From Pseudonocardiales bacterium (GTDB taxonomy: Bacteria; Actinomycetota; Actinomycetes; Mycobacteriales; Pseudonocardiaceae), in the NCBI GenBank assembly GCA_023252195.1, contig JAHEXI010000006.1:1-64000 (forward strand): DNA of 64,000 nucleotides, given 5' to 3'. Positions within the stretch are counted from its first letter, which is position 1. Every line of letters starts with the position of its first letter. Both the position numbers and the translations under genes were made by a program. Positions 48,575 through 59,330 of the stretch are shown one piece after another. The notes beneath the pieces were generated by a model that saw only the letters and a program-made list of their open reading frames with translations, was not told where the DNA came from and ran no database searches.

Positions 48575-50042
48575 GTAGCTGGCCATTGAGCCGGGTGACC
48601 CGCAACGCACGCTTCACCACCTGGTTGGCGCCGTTGTTGTAGGTGACCTCAACGGGTACGCGAACCGAACCGTCGGAATTATCCGTGACCCCGAAGGCGT
48701 TGCGGGCGCTGACCGAGGAGTACTGACTCCAGTACGACCGAAAGTCCGACTCGCTGGCGAAGGCAGCCTGCGCGGTGGGTGACAGCAGCTGCCAGGCCGT
48801 CGACACGTCGTTCATCCCGTTGTAGTAATCGATCACAAGTTGGCCGGCGTCGCTCCATCCGATCGGCTGGGCGTGGTCCACCCGCTGTACCTGTGGCGGC
48901 GGGGGAAGGACGCGGGTCGGCGTTGCCGCCGGCGCAGCCGGCTGCCCGCCGGCGTTGGCCCCCTGTTGCCCGGCTAAGCCTCCAGACAGCAGCGCCTCGA
49001 CTCCGGTGAACACCAGCACCGCCAGGACAGCTCCGGTGAGCAAGCCCACCCTGAGCCGTCGCTGCCTGCGGCTGGTACGGGGACTGTCGGCGGACCTACC
49101 GGGTAGCCACGATGCCGCCTGCGGTGCGGAATCGACCAGCGGGACGGACGCCATGGTCGGCGTCGGGTCCACGCGCTCGATCCTGGTCACTCGGGTCGGC
49201 TGCTGCGCGGCACCTGACGTGGAACCCGGGCGGGTTGTCCGTACTGCGGCGAGTTGCTCGCTCGCGCTGTGCATGTCGGGACGCTGCGTCGGGTTCGTCG
49301 CCAGCAGCCTCATCAGCACCGCCGATAGCGCGCCTGCCTGCCAGGGAGGTCGCACCTGGCCGCCCGCCACCGCGTGCAGCAGCGCGAGCGGGTTGTCGGT
49401 GTCGCCGAACGGACCGCACCCCTCCACTGAGGCGTAGAGCGTGGCGCCGAGGGAGAAGACATCCGACGCCGGCGTCGGGACCTGCCCGCGAGCCACCTCC
49501 GGTGCAAGGTAGGCTGGGGTACCGGCCATCATCCCGGTCTGGGTGACCGTGACATCACCCGCAGCGCGCGAGACGCCGAAGTCGGTGATCTTTGCGGTGC
49601 CGTCGTCGGTGATCAAGATGTTCCCGGGCTTGACGTCGCGGTGCACGATCTGGGCGGCGTGCGCGGCGGCCAACGCCGAGGCGATCTGCCTGCCGATCGA
49701 GGCGACTTCCGGCACTGGGAGGCAGCCACGCTCAGCCAGCACCGCCGCGAGGCTGCGCGACGGCAGGTACTCCATTACCAGGCAGGGCTCACCCTCGTGC
49801 TCGGCCACGTCATAGACGACGATGGCGTTCGGGTGATGCAGGCGTGCGGCGATGCGCGCCTCGCGCAGCGCCCGGGCCCGGGCTTCGTCGGTCGCCCGAG
49901 GGCTCAGGTTCGGCTGCACCAGCAGCTGCTTCACCGCCACCAGCCGCTGCAGCCGTAAGTCCATGGCCCGCCAGACGACGCCCATGCCGCCAACGCCGAT
50001 TTGATCGAGCACCCGGTAGTGACCGGCGATCAGCTGACCCAT
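48552..50042 (-). CDS. Transmembrane Ser/Thr protein kinase (Pkn family)
   Basis: The protein has 496 residues. The kinase domain (about 8-265) shows GVGGMGVVWRAMD, VAVKQLL, HRDVKPGNILI, TDFGVSRAAG and AGTPAYLAPEVARG. A transmembrane helix lies at about 325-350 (VGLLTGAVLAVLVFTGVEAL). The extracellular part contains a domain reminiscent of a nuclear-transport-factor-like fold (QLVIDYYNGMNDVSTAWQLL), not PASTA repeats. It probably senses an extracytoplasmic signal. No neighbouring substrate gene is obvious. Confidence 0.92.
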   Translation of the reverse strand: MGQLIAGHYRVLDQIGVGGMGVVWRAMDLRLQRLVAVKQLLVQPNLSPRATDEARARALREARIAARLHHPNAIVVYDVAEHEGEPCLVMEYLPSRSLAAVLAERGCLPVPEVASIGRQIASALAAAHAAQIVHRDVKPGNILITDDGTAKITDFGVSRAAGDVTVTQTGMMAGTPAYLAPEVARGQVPTPASDVFSLGATLYASVEGCGPFGDTDNPLALLHAVAGGQVRPPWQAGALSAVLMRLLATNPTQRPDMHSASEQLAAVRTTRPGSTSGAAQQPTRVTRIERVDPTPTMASVPLVDSAPQAASWLPGRSADSPRTSRRQRRLRVGLLTGAVLAVLVFTGVEALLSGGLAGQQGANAGGQPAAPAATPTRVLPPPPQVQRVDHAQPIGWSDAGQLVIDYYNGMNDVSTAWQLLSPTAQAAFASESDFRSYWSQYSSVSARNAFGVTDNSDGSVRVPVEVTYNNGANQVVKRALRVTRLNGQLLIDSDPR

Positions 50043-50213
50043 GTCGATATGCAGTCACCCCCCTTGGCACCGAGCTTGCGCACGGCACGCAGCATCCCCG
50101 ACCGGGGACCAGATTATCGCGCCGGAGCCCGGTCGGCACGTCCCACCGAGCTGTCCCCCGCTTCGCCCTGGTCGGCCCCGCTTCGCCTCGGATGACGGCC
50201 CGGGGGCACGATC

Positions 50214-52727
50214 GTGGTCACCATGACGCTCACCGCGACGCTACCCGGCGCTACCGGGCCCGACGAGCTCTTCGACGCCTTTGTGGCCTGGGTCTCAGAC
50301 CAGGGCCTGGTGCTGTACCCGGCCCAGGAGGAGGCGCTGATAGAGATCGTGTCGGGCTCGAATGTGATCCTGGCCACGCCGACCGGGTCCGGTAAGAGTC
50401 TGGTCGCGACCGGCGCGCACGCGACCGCACTGGCGCAGCACAGGCGCAGTGTTTACACCGCACCGATCAAGGCACTGGTGTCGGAGAAGTTCTTCGCGGC
50501 GTGCGACGTTTTCGGTGCTGATCAGGTTGGGATGCTGACCGGTGACTCCAGCGTCAACGCCGATGCCCCCATCATCTGCTGCACCGCTGAAGTGCTGGCC
50601 AACATGGCGCTGCGCAGCGGAGCGGATACCGATGCGGGCCTGGTCGTGATGGATGAGTTCCACTACTACGCAGACCCGGACCGGGGCTGGGCGTGGCAGG
50701 TGCCGCTGCTCGAGCTCCCGCAGGCTCAGTTCCTGCTGATGTCCGCGACGCTGGGAGACGTGAGCCGCTTTCAACCGGACTTGACCCGGCGCACCGGTCG
50801 CCCCACCGCGGTGGTCCACTCCGCGCAGCGACCGGTTCCGCTGCACTTCCGGTACGTGACGACACCGCTGCACGAGACGCTGGAAGAACTGCTGGCCATC
50901 AAGGCGGCGCCGGTCTACGTGGTGCACTTCACTCAGGCGTCGACTGCCGAGCAGGCGCAGGCGCTGACCAGTATCAACGTCTGCACTCGGGCAGAAAAGG
51001 ACGCCATCGCCGAGCTGATCGGTGGCTTCCGGTTCACGGCTGGTTTCGGACGGACCCTGTCCCGGCTGGTGCGTCATGGGATCGGGGTGCATCACGCCGG
51101 GATGCTGCCGCGGTATCGCCGGCTCGTCGAGCGGCTCGCCCAGGCCGGCCTGCTGAAGATCATTTGTGGTACCGACACCCTCGGCGTCGGGATCAACGTG
51201 CCGATCCGCACGGTGCTGCTCACCGCGCTGGGCAAGTACGACGGCACCCGCACCCGCCACCTCACCGCCCGGGAGTTCCACCAGATCACCGGGCGCGCCG
51301 GCCGGGCCGGCTACGACATTGCAGGCGATGTCGTCGTGCAGGCCCCGGAACACGTGGTGCAGAACACCAAGGCCGTGGCCAAGGCCGGAGACGATCCCCG
51401 CAAGCGCCGCCGGGTGGTCCACAAGAAACCTGCCGAGGGATCGGTGTCCTGGAGCGATCGCACCTTCGACCGGCTGGTCGCAGCCGAACCGGAACCGTTG
51501 ACATCCAGCTTCGCGGTGAGCCACGCCATGCTGCTCAACGTCGCCAACCGGCCCGGTGACGCGTTCGCGGCGATGCGCCACCTGCTTACCGACAACCACG
51601 AGGAGCGCCCCGCGCAGCGCCGGCACATCCGTCAGGCCATCGCGATCTACCGAGCGTTGCTGGCCGCCGGCGTCGTGGAGCGGCTGGCGGTCCCGGACGC
51701 CCAGGGCCGCACCGTGCAGCTCACCGGAGATCTGCAACTCGACTTCGCGCTGAACCAGGCGCTGTCCCCGTTCGCGCTGGCCGCGATCGAGCTGCTCGAC
51801 CGGGAGTCGGTTGACTATCCGCTAGACGTGCTGTCGGTGCTCGAGGCCACCCTCGACGATCCGCGGCAGGTGTTGAGCGCGCAGCTGTCCAAGGCCAAGG
51901 GTGAGGCTGTGGCGGCGATGAAAGCCGAGGGAATCGAGTACGAGGAGCGGATGCGGCTGCTGGAGGACGTCAGCTACCCGATGCCGCTGGCTGAGCTGCT
52001 CGACGCCGCGTTCGAGATCTACCGGGCAGGTCACCCTTGGGTGGCCGACCACCGGCTGTCCCCCAAGTCAGTGGCCCGGGATCTCGCCGAGCGGGCGATG
52101 ACCTTCACCGAGTACGTCGGCTTCTACGGCCTGGCTCGTTCTGAGGGGCTGGTACTGCGCTACCTCGCCAACGCCTACCAGGCGCTGCGCCGCACGGTGC
52201 CTGCGGACGCCAAGACCGACGAGCTTCGTGACCTGGAGGAGTGGCTCGGCGAACTGGTCCGCCAGGTCGACTCCAGCCTGCTGGACGAATGGGAGAAACT
52301 GCGAGACCCGCAGGCGCAGGACGCGGTACCGGCATCGATAGATCAGCGACCTCCGCCGGTGACAGCCAATGCGCGGGCCTTCCGGGTGCTGGTTCGCAAT
52401 GCGCTGTTCCGCCGGGTGGAGCTGGCTGCTCGCCAGCGGTGGGAGGAGCTCGGGGAGCTCGACGCGGACGCCGGGTGGGACGCGCAGTCCTGGCGCCAGG
52501 CCGTGGAGCCATATTTCGTCGAGCATGCCGAGATCGGCACCGGCGCTGACGCCCGCGGCCCGGATCTGCTGATCATCGACCAGCAGCCGGACCGGTGGGT
52601 CGTGCGCCAGATTCTCGACGATTCGGCCGGGCATCACGACTGGGCCATCAATGCCGAGGTCGATCTAGCGGCGTCCGACGAGTCCGGGACCGCCGTAGTG
52701 TGGGTGACCGCAGTAGGCCAGATGTAA
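50214..52727 (+). CDS. DEAD/DEAH-box helicase with DUF3516 domain
   Basis: The protein has 837 residues (GTG at 50214 or ATG at 50223). Helicase motifs are: ATPTGSGKSLVATGAHA (I), VVMDEFHYYAD (II, DEFH), LLMSATLGDVS (III), and ITGRAGRAGYDIAGDVVVQA (VI). The C-terminal 400 or so residues match DUF3516, a Ski2-like arrangement in actinobacteria. It is likely an RNA helicase involved in RNA turnover or ribosome metabolism; the specific role is not established. Confidence 0.93.
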   Translation: MVTMTLTATLPGATGPDELFDAFVAWVSDQGLVLYPAQEEALIEIVSGSNVILATPTGSGKSLVATGAHATALAQHRRSVYTAPIKALVSEKFFAACDVFGADQVGMLTGDSSVNADAPIICCTAEVLANMALRSGADTDAGLVVMDEFHYYADPDRGWAWQVPLLELPQAQFLLMSATLGDVSRFQPDLTRRTGRPTAVVHSAQRPVPLHFRYVTTPLHETLEELLAIKAAPVYVVHFTQASTAEQAQALTSINVCTRAEKDAIAELIGGFRFTAGFGRTLSRLVRHGIGVHHAGMLPRYRRLVERLAQAGLLKIICGTDTLGVGINVPIRTVLLTALGKYDGTRTRHLTAREFHQITGRAGRAGYDIAGDVVVQAPEHVVQNTKAVAKAGDDPRKRRRVVHKKPAEGSVSWSDRTFDRLVAAEPEPLTSSFAVSHAMLLNVANRPGDAFAAMRHLLTDNHEERPAQRRHIRQAIAIYRALLAAGVVERLAVPDAQGRTVQLTGDLQLDFALNQALSPFALAAIELLDRESVDYPLDVLSVLEATLDDPRQVLSAQLSKAKGEAVAAMKAEGIEYEERMRLLEDVSYPMPLAELLDAAFEIYRAGHPWVADHRLSPKSVARDLAERAMTFTEYVGFYGLARSEGLVLRYLANAYQALRRTVPADAKTDELRDLEEWLGELVRQVDSSLLDEWEKLRDPQAQDAVPASIDQRPPPVTANARAFRVLVRNALFRRVELAARQRWEELGELDADAGWDAQSWRQAVEPYFVEHAEIGTGADARGPDLLIIDQQPDRWVVRQILDDSAGHHDWAINAEVDLAASDESGTAVVWVTAVGQM

Positions 52728-52752
52728 CCGGGCGCAGCAGCGTGCACAACGG

Positions 52753-53316
52753 TCAGGACGGCCCGTTGCCCGGCTTCCACTTGATGCCGCACCCGATGCT
52801 GGGCACCTGCGGTTCGGGAACCGGCTGTCCAGCCAGTACCAGGTCCAGCGCCTCCCGCAAGGCCTTGCCGGTCACCGGAGCGTCGTTGCGTGGGCGGGAC
52901 TCGTCGAACTCGCCCCGGTAGACAAGCCGGCGCTGGCCGTCATAGATGAAGAAGTCCGGGGTGCACGCGGCCTGGTAGTCCCGCGCGATCTGCTGGCTCT
53001 CGTCCAGCAGGTACGGGAAGGTGAACACCGCGCGGTGAGCCTGCTCAGTCAGCCCTTCGACACCATCGTCGGGGTACCTCTCGGTGTCGTTGCTGCAAAT
53101 CGCCACCGCAGTCACGCGGGGTGCGTACTCGGCAACCAGCGCGCCCAGTTCTCGCTCGAGGTGCCGGACATAAGGGCAGTGATTGGACAGGAACATCACC
53201 AGCAGTGGCCGGCCAGCGGCAAGACCATCAGAGGCCACGATCTCGCCGTCCAGGGATGGCAAGGCAAACGGCGGGGCCGGCGTGCCGAGCGGGACCATCA
53301 TCGAGTTCACGGCCAC
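52753..53316 (-). CDS. Thioredoxin-fold AhpC/TSA-like protein
   Basis: The protein has 187 residues. It contains the peroxiredoxin-like opening APPFALPSLDG, a single active-site Cys in FLSNHCPYV, and CTPDFFIYDGQRRLVYRGEF later on, as in the thioredoxin-domain family that reduces or senses peroxides. The resolving Cys of a classical CxxC is absent (CPYV). Its substrate is unknown. The stop codon is close to the convergent helicase end. Confidence 0.85.
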   Translation of the reverse strand: MAVNSMMVPLGTPAPPFALPSLDGEIVASDGLAAGRPLLVMFLSNHCPYVRHLERELGALVAEYAPRVTAVAICSNDTERYPDDGVEGLTEQAHRAVFTFPYLLDESQQIARDYQAACTPDFFIYDGQRRLVYRGEFDESRPRNDAPVTGKALREALDLVLAGQPVPEPQVPSIGCGIKWKPGNGPS

Positions 53317-53334
53317 GGTGACCAGTGTTCCAGT

Positions 53335-53857
53335 TCAGCCGCCGAACAGGCCACCGGCAATGCCGCCGATGCCCTCGCGCGGCGTGCGTCCCGGTACCGT
53401 CGCCGCGACCCACTGCTGGAACGCCTCCGGGTTGCGCGACTGAAGCAGTACGCGACCTGGACCGGAGAAATCGAACACCCAGCCCTCGCCGCTCTTCACG
53501 GACTGGACGCTTCTGCCTTCGACCGCGCGGCGCATTCTGAATTGGATGGCGAGGTCGTAGGCGACGACGTGGCCGGTGTCGATCGTGACGAGCTCCTGCG
53601 GCTGCAAATCGATATAGTCGACAGCGCCGTAGACGCTCACCAGCGCTTCGCCCTGACCGCTGGCGCGGAACCCGAAGCCACCTTCGCCACCGAACAGGTT
53701 GGCCATCCCACCCCACTGGGTGTCGATCTCAACGCCGTAGCAGTTGGCGATCCAGCTACCGCGGCGCAGGAAAACCCTCGACGCGCAGCGGCTCCCCCGG
53801 CGCGAGAAGGCAGCGAGCAACGGTGAATGACGGGTTGTGGCGCAACTGAACCTGCAT
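53335..53857 (-). pseudogene. AIM24-family protein with an internal deletion and frameshift
   Basis: The true start (ATG at 53857) is MQVQLRHNPSFTVARCLLAP, then GEPLRVEG, the normal AIM24 N-terminus. Directly after it the DNA jumps to the RRGSWIANCYGVEIDTQWGG segment, which normally lies some 70-75 residues further on, and the frame changes at the junction. The C-terminal half (GGEGGFGFRASGQGEALVSV, IDTGHVVAYDLAIQF, GEGWVFDFSGPGRVLLQSRN) is intact and remains an open frame of its own. The deletion removes the middle of the beta-structure. Confidence 0.78.
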
Positions 53858-54040
53858 GGCAGGCGACCCTAGCCGGACCGCATCGCCCAAGTCTCGGCGA
53901 CCTGATGCTCGCCACGCCCTCGCTGGGACACAGGGTGAGGAACGGTCTACGAGGTCCGCGGCAGGCCCGTCGAACAGGTCGCCATGGTGGACCGGTTCGA
54001 CGGGCCCGACTTCGGACCCTGATCGGGGTGCCTGCGTGGA

Positions 54041-54241
54041 CTAGCCTCGGCCAGTGGTGTCCTGGACCTTGCGCACCGCGCCGTCGATCTGGTTGCTGAA
54101 CTTGCCCTTGGTGCACTGGTCGACGAGACGACCGGCCTGGTCTGCGATCTTGCCGACCGCGTCGGGGTTGGTCTTGGCGTACCGGCGGGCGGCCTCCACG
54201 GCCCCCGCCAGCACAACGAGCTTCCCCAGTTTCCCCAGCAT
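54041..54241 (-). CDS. Small MT0933-antitoxin-like helical protein
   Basis: Sixty-six residues from the ATG at 54241. After a short hydrophobic start (MLGKLGKLVVLAGAVEAARR) comes NPDAVGKIADQAGRLVDQCT followed by KGKFSNQIDGAVRKVQDTTG, the pattern of the small MT0933/Rv0909-like family, whose members have been called antitoxins. No toxin gene lies next to it, so a toxin-antitoxin function is not supported by context. Confidence 0.6.
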   Translation of the reverse strand: MLGKLGKLVVLAGAVEAARRYAKTNPDAVGKIADQAGRLVDQCTKGKFSNQIDGAVRKVQDTTGRG

Positions 54242-54364
54242 CGCGCTTCCTCCTTTGGCTGACCAACCACAATCACCACTAGTCACAGCGGAATGGCGAG
54301 GATACCGCGCCCGATCATGGCGTGGGAGGACGGTCGCAGGAAGCGGGTCAGCGCAATGATTCCG

Positions 54365-54742
54365 TCAAAATCCCATCGCCTGGGCCCGGCGCTTCACCTC
54401 GCGCCCTCGGTTGGTTCGCAGCGCGCCGATCGGGGTACCGGGCAATGAATCCTCCGCGGTGAACAACCAGCGCAGGATCTCTTCGGCGGAGTACCCGGAG
54501 TCGCGTAACAAGGTGATCGTGCCAGGTAGTCCCTTGACAACCGCATTGCCGCTGAGGAACTCCGCGGGGATCAACACCACGCCGTTGCGGCGTATCCCCA
54601 TCAGTTGCCCATCACGCATCATCTGGTGCACTCGGGTTACCGGCAGTCTCAGCCGTTGCGCGACATCAGGTAGCGGCAGCACCTCCACCTCAGGGTCGAG
54701 CACGTCCAGGGCGATGGCGAGGTCGCTCACGGTGGTCACCAT
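54365..54742 (-). CDS. Rv2175c-like winged-helix DNA-binding protein
   Basis: About 125 residues from the ATG at 54742. The N-terminal helix-turn-helix (VLPLPDVAQRLRLPVTRVHQ, then MMRDGQLMGIRRNGVVLIPA) and the C-terminal helical part (LRDSGYSAEEILRWLFTAED) match the mycobacterial DNA-binding protein Rv2175c, a phosphorylation substrate of PknL. The divergent neighbour is the PknL-like kinase with only 65 bases between the starts, so regulation and phosphorylation are probably linked here too. Confidence 0.88.
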   Translation of the reverse strand: MVTTVSDLAIALDVLDPEVEVLPLPDVAQRLRLPVTRVHQMMRDGQLMGIRRNGVVLIPAEFLSGNAVVKGLPGTITLLRDSGYSAEEILRWLFTAEDSLPGTPIGALRTNRGREVKRRAQAMGF

Positions 54743-54807
54743 GCCATACCGGCCAGCCGGTGCCCTTCCGCCGTTCGGGGCGCGCCGGTCCGTACGATCC
54801 ACAGACT

Positions 54808-56739
54808 GTGGAGCGACAGGGGCCCGATTACGGCGGCAACCTGGTCGGCGCGCTGCTGGAGGGGCGCTACCAGGTTGGTCCGATGCTGGCCCACGGCGGC
54901 ATGTCCACCGTCTATCGGGGCACGGACACCCGCCTGGAGCGTCCGGTCGCTATCAAGGTGATGGCACCGCGGTTCGCCGCTGACCCGCTTTTCCTGCAGC
55001 GCTTCGAGCGGGAAGCCCGCGCTGCCGCGCGGTTGCACCACCCTGGGATCGTCGCGGTTCATGACCAAGGTGTCGACTCCTCCCCCATTGGTGACTCCGT
55101 CTTCCTGGTGATGGAACTAGTGGACGGCGGAACCTTACGGGACCTGCTGCGCCAGCGCGGGCCGCTGCCGGTGCCGCTCGCGCTGTCGGTGGCCGACATG
55201 GTGCTCTCAGCGCTGGCCGCGGCCCACTGGGAGGGGCTGGTACATCGCGACATCAAGCCGGAGAACGTCCTTATCGGGCCAGGCGGTGTGGTCAAAGTGG
55301 CCGACTTCGGATTGGTCCGCGCAGTGGCCGAGGCCAGCAGCAGCACCGGAGACGTCATCCTCGGAACGGTGGCCTACCTTTCCCCCGAGCAGGTCGCGAC
55401 CGGTGCCGCCGACGCCCGCAGCGATGTCTACGCCACCGGAGTGATGCTCTTCGAGATGCTCACCGGAGCACCCCCCTATACCGGCGAGACCGCATTGTCG
55501 GTTGCGTATCACCATGTCAACGACGACATGCCGGCCCCGAGCGCAGCTGGTGTCGCGGTGCCCGCGTCGCTGGACGACCTCATCGTGCGAGCCACCCGGC
55601 GGGATCCGGACGCCCGGCCGCCAGACGCCGCAGCGTTCCTGCGGGAGTTGCAATCAGTGCGAACCGACCTGGGAATCGAGCGGGTACCCGTACCGGTACC
55701 CGCGGTCCCCGCTGGGTTGACCGGCGCCACGGTGGTCCGCCCGCCCGAACACGGACCGCAGGTGACTCGAGCTCTCGCCAGGGACGAGATCGCACCAGCT
55801 GTTCCCGCTCCATACGACGATCCTTACCTCCACGAGCGCGCTCGTAACCGGCGGGCCTTCATCGCCTGGATGGTGGTCGTGTTGATGCTCGCGGGCGCGG
55901 TCGGGGTGGGCGCATGGTGGCTGGGCAGCGGCCGGTGGACCGTGGTTCCCAATCTCGTGGGTCTGCAACGTGGGGCGGTGGCCGGCGCGCTGTCCGCCAC
56001 TGAACTGAAGGCCGATCTCACCGACGACCACAACGACACTGTCCCTGGCGACACGGTGATCCGCAGCGACCCCGCGCCGGGCCAGCGCGCGCTACGCGGC
56101 TCGGACATCACCGTGGTGATCTCGCTGGGCCATCCGGTGGTGCCCGACCTGGCGACAGGGAGCACACCGGAGGAGGCGCAGCGGGCAGTCCAGCAGGCGG
56201 ATCTGAGTCCACGGCTGGACTCCGACGCCGCGAGGTTCGATGACGACGTGCCGGCAGGCGCCGTGCTCAGGCTGCAGCCGCCGTCCGGAACCATGCTCAC
56301 CGTCGGCGCGCCGGTGACTGTGGTGCTCAGCAAGGGGCCCGCCCCGATCACAGTGCCGGACGTGCGGGGAATGGGTCAGACGCAGGCGCTCTCGGTATTG
56401 GCCCGCGCCGGTCTGAAGGTGCAGGTGCAGCGCCAGTTCGACGACCAGGTCGCGGGTGGACATGCGATCGGCACCGATCCCAGGGCCGGTACTGGCGCCG
56501 CCCGTGGAACCAACGTCATCTTGCTGGTGAGTACCGCGCCAGTCGTTCCGAATGTGGTCGGGCTCTCGGTCGCGCAGGCCCGCCAAGAACTCGCTGACGC
56601 GGGGCTCAACAGCACGGTCAGCGGCTCCTTCGGCGGATTCGGGTTTCTCGGCGGCTTCTCGGACCGGGTGATTTCGCAGTCCCCGGAGGCCGGCCAGCCG
56701 GTTCGCCCCGGGGCTACCGTGGCGCTGTCGACGTTGTGA
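54808..56739 (+). CDS. pknL: PknL-like Ser/Thr protein kinase with four PASTA domains
   Basis: The GTG at 54808 gives 643 residues. The kinase domain (about 10-275) has LAHGGMSTVYRGTDTRLERP, VAIKVMAPR, HRDIKPENVLIGPGG and ADFGLVRAVAEA. A membrane helix follows at about 352-372 (AWMVVVLMLAGAVGVGAWWL). Four PASTA repeats then reach the C-terminus (VVPNLVGLQRGAV, PVVPDLATGSTPEEAQ, TVPDVRGMGQTQAL, VVPNVVGLSVAQAR). Position next to the Rv2175c-like gene identifies it as PknL, yet the M. tuberculosis protein lacks PASTA domains. PASTA domains suggest sensing of peptidoglycan fragments or lipid II. Confidence 0.93.
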   Translation: MERQGPDYGGNLVGALLEGRYQVGPMLAHGGMSTVYRGTDTRLERPVAIKVMAPRFAADPLFLQRFEREARAAARLHHPGIVAVHDQGVDSSPIGDSVFLVMELVDGGTLRDLLRQRGPLPVPLALSVADMVLSALAAAHWEGLVHRDIKPENVLIGPGGVVKVADFGLVRAVAEASSSTGDVILGTVAYLSPEQVATGAADARSDVYATGVMLFEMLTGAPPYTGETALSVAYHHVNDDMPAPSAAGVAVPASLDDLIVRATRRDPDARPPDAAAFLRELQSVRTDLGIERVPVPVPAVPAGLTGATVVRPPEHGPQVTRALARDEIAPAVPAPYDDPYLHERARNRRAFIAWMVVVLMLAGAVGVGAWWLGSGRWTVVPNLVGLQRGAVAGALSATELKADLTDDHNDTVPGDTVIRSDPAPGQRALRGSDITVVISLGHPVVPDLATGSTPEEAQRAVQQADLSPRLDSDAARFDDDVPAGAVLRLQPPSGTMLTVGAPVTVVLSKGPAPITVPDVRGMGQTQALSVLARAGLKVQVQRQFDDQVAGGHAIGTDPRAGTGAARGTNVILLVSTAPVVPNVVGLSVAQARQELADAGLNSTVSGSFGGFGFLGGFSDRVISQSPEAGQPVRPGATVALSTL

Positions 56740-56750
56740 GCGTCGACAGC

Positions 56751-58227
<1,477 letters not shown>

Positions 58228-59250
58228 TCAGCCGAAGAAGACCTCGGCCTCCGCGTGACGTTGCCGCGGCACGGTCTTGACTGCTGCGGTGGCTTCGGCC
58301 AGCTTCACCCGGATGATGTCGGTGCCGCGCAACGCCACCATCACGCCACCGTCGCCCTCGTGCACCGCATCGACCGCGTGTATACCGAACCGGGTGGCGA
58401 GCACCCGGTCGTAAGCGGTAGGCGTGCCGCCGCGCTGGATGTGCCCCAGCACCACAGCGCGGGACTCGGCACCGGTGCGACGGGCGATCTCGTCGGCCAG
58501 CCAGATGCCGACGCCACCGAGGCGCTTATGGCCGAAGGCATCGACCTCCGCGGTGGCGAGCAGCTCCGCGCCGCCGTCGGGTACTGCACCCTCGGCAACC
58601 ACGACGATCGCTGCGTCTTCCCGCTCGAGGCAGCGGACGACCCACTTGCACACCGGGTCCAAGGAGAACGGCCGTTCCGGCATCAGGATCACATTGGCCC
58701 CGCCGGCCATCCCGGAGTGCAGGGCGATCCAGCCTGCGCTGCGGCCCATCACCTCGACGACCGCCGCCCGGTGGTGCGATTCCGCGGTGGTGCGCAGCCG
58801 GTCGATCGCCTCGGTGGCGATGTGCACCGCGGTGTCGAACCCGAACGTGTAGTCGGTGGCGCTTAGATCGTTGTCGATGGTCTTGGGTACCCCCACCACG
58901 ACTATCCCGTCTTCACTCAACCGACTGGCCACCCCGAGGGTGTCTTCGCCGCCGATGGCGATCAGCGCGTCCACGCCGTGGTCGGCGAGGGTCTGCTTGA
59001 CCTGCTCGGCGCCGCCGTTGCGGTACGGGTTGGTTCGCGAGGTCCGTAAGATGGTGCCACCGAGAGGCAGGATGTGCTCCACGTCAGCAAGACCAAGCGG
59101 TTGGACCAGCCCTTCCATCGGACCCCGCCAGCCGTCCCGGAACCCGATGATCTCGTGCCCGTAGACCTCGATGCCCTTGCGGACCACCGCCCGGATCACC
59201 GCATTGAGCCCGGGGCAGTCACCGCCCCCGGTGAGCACACCGATGCGCAT
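58228..59250 (-). CDS. pfkA: 6-phosphofructokinase, probably PPi-dependent
   Basis: The ATG at 59250 gives 340 residues. Conserved parts are RIGVLTGGGDCPGLNAVIRA, GGTILRTSRTNPY, VPKTIDNDLSATDYTFGFDT (substrate motif), MGRSAGWIALHSGMAGGANV and HIQRGGTPTAYDRVLATRFG. At the nucleotide site the sequence is AIGGEDTLG. The Asp after Glu corresponds to the Asp that in this family goes with pyrophosphate as phosphoryl donor, while ATP enzymes carry Gly there. It strongly resembles the Amycolatopsis methanolica PPi enzyme. The donor assignment is inferred from this residue. Confidence 0.9.
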   Translation of the reverse strand: MRIGVLTGGGDCPGLNAVIRAVVRKGIEVYGHEIIGFRDGWRGPMEGLVQPLGLADVEHILPLGGTILRTSRTNPYRNGGAEQVKQTLADHGVDALIAIGGEDTLGVASRLSEDGIVVVGVPKTIDNDLSATDYTFGFDTAVHIATEAIDRLRTTAESHHRAAVVEVMGRSAGWIALHSGMAGGANVILMPERPFSLDPVCKWVVRCLEREDAAIVVVAEGAVPDGGAELLATAEVDAFGHKRLGGVGIWLADEIARRTGAESRAVVLGHIQRGGTPTAYDRVLATRFGIHAVDAVHEGDGGVMVALRGTDIIRVKLAEATAAVKTVPRQRHAEAEVFFG

Positions 59251-59330
59251 GTCGATTCGCCTTTCCGCTCCATATTGGATTGACGGGCGAGAGCCTGGCA
59301 CGAGGAGGATCGATACGGCAAAGCGACAGG

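Noticed and set aside
54041-54241. Toxin-antitoxin locus
   Set aside because: Only a protein resembling the MT0933 antitoxin-like family is present; no toxin gene is adjacent, so function cannot be inferred.
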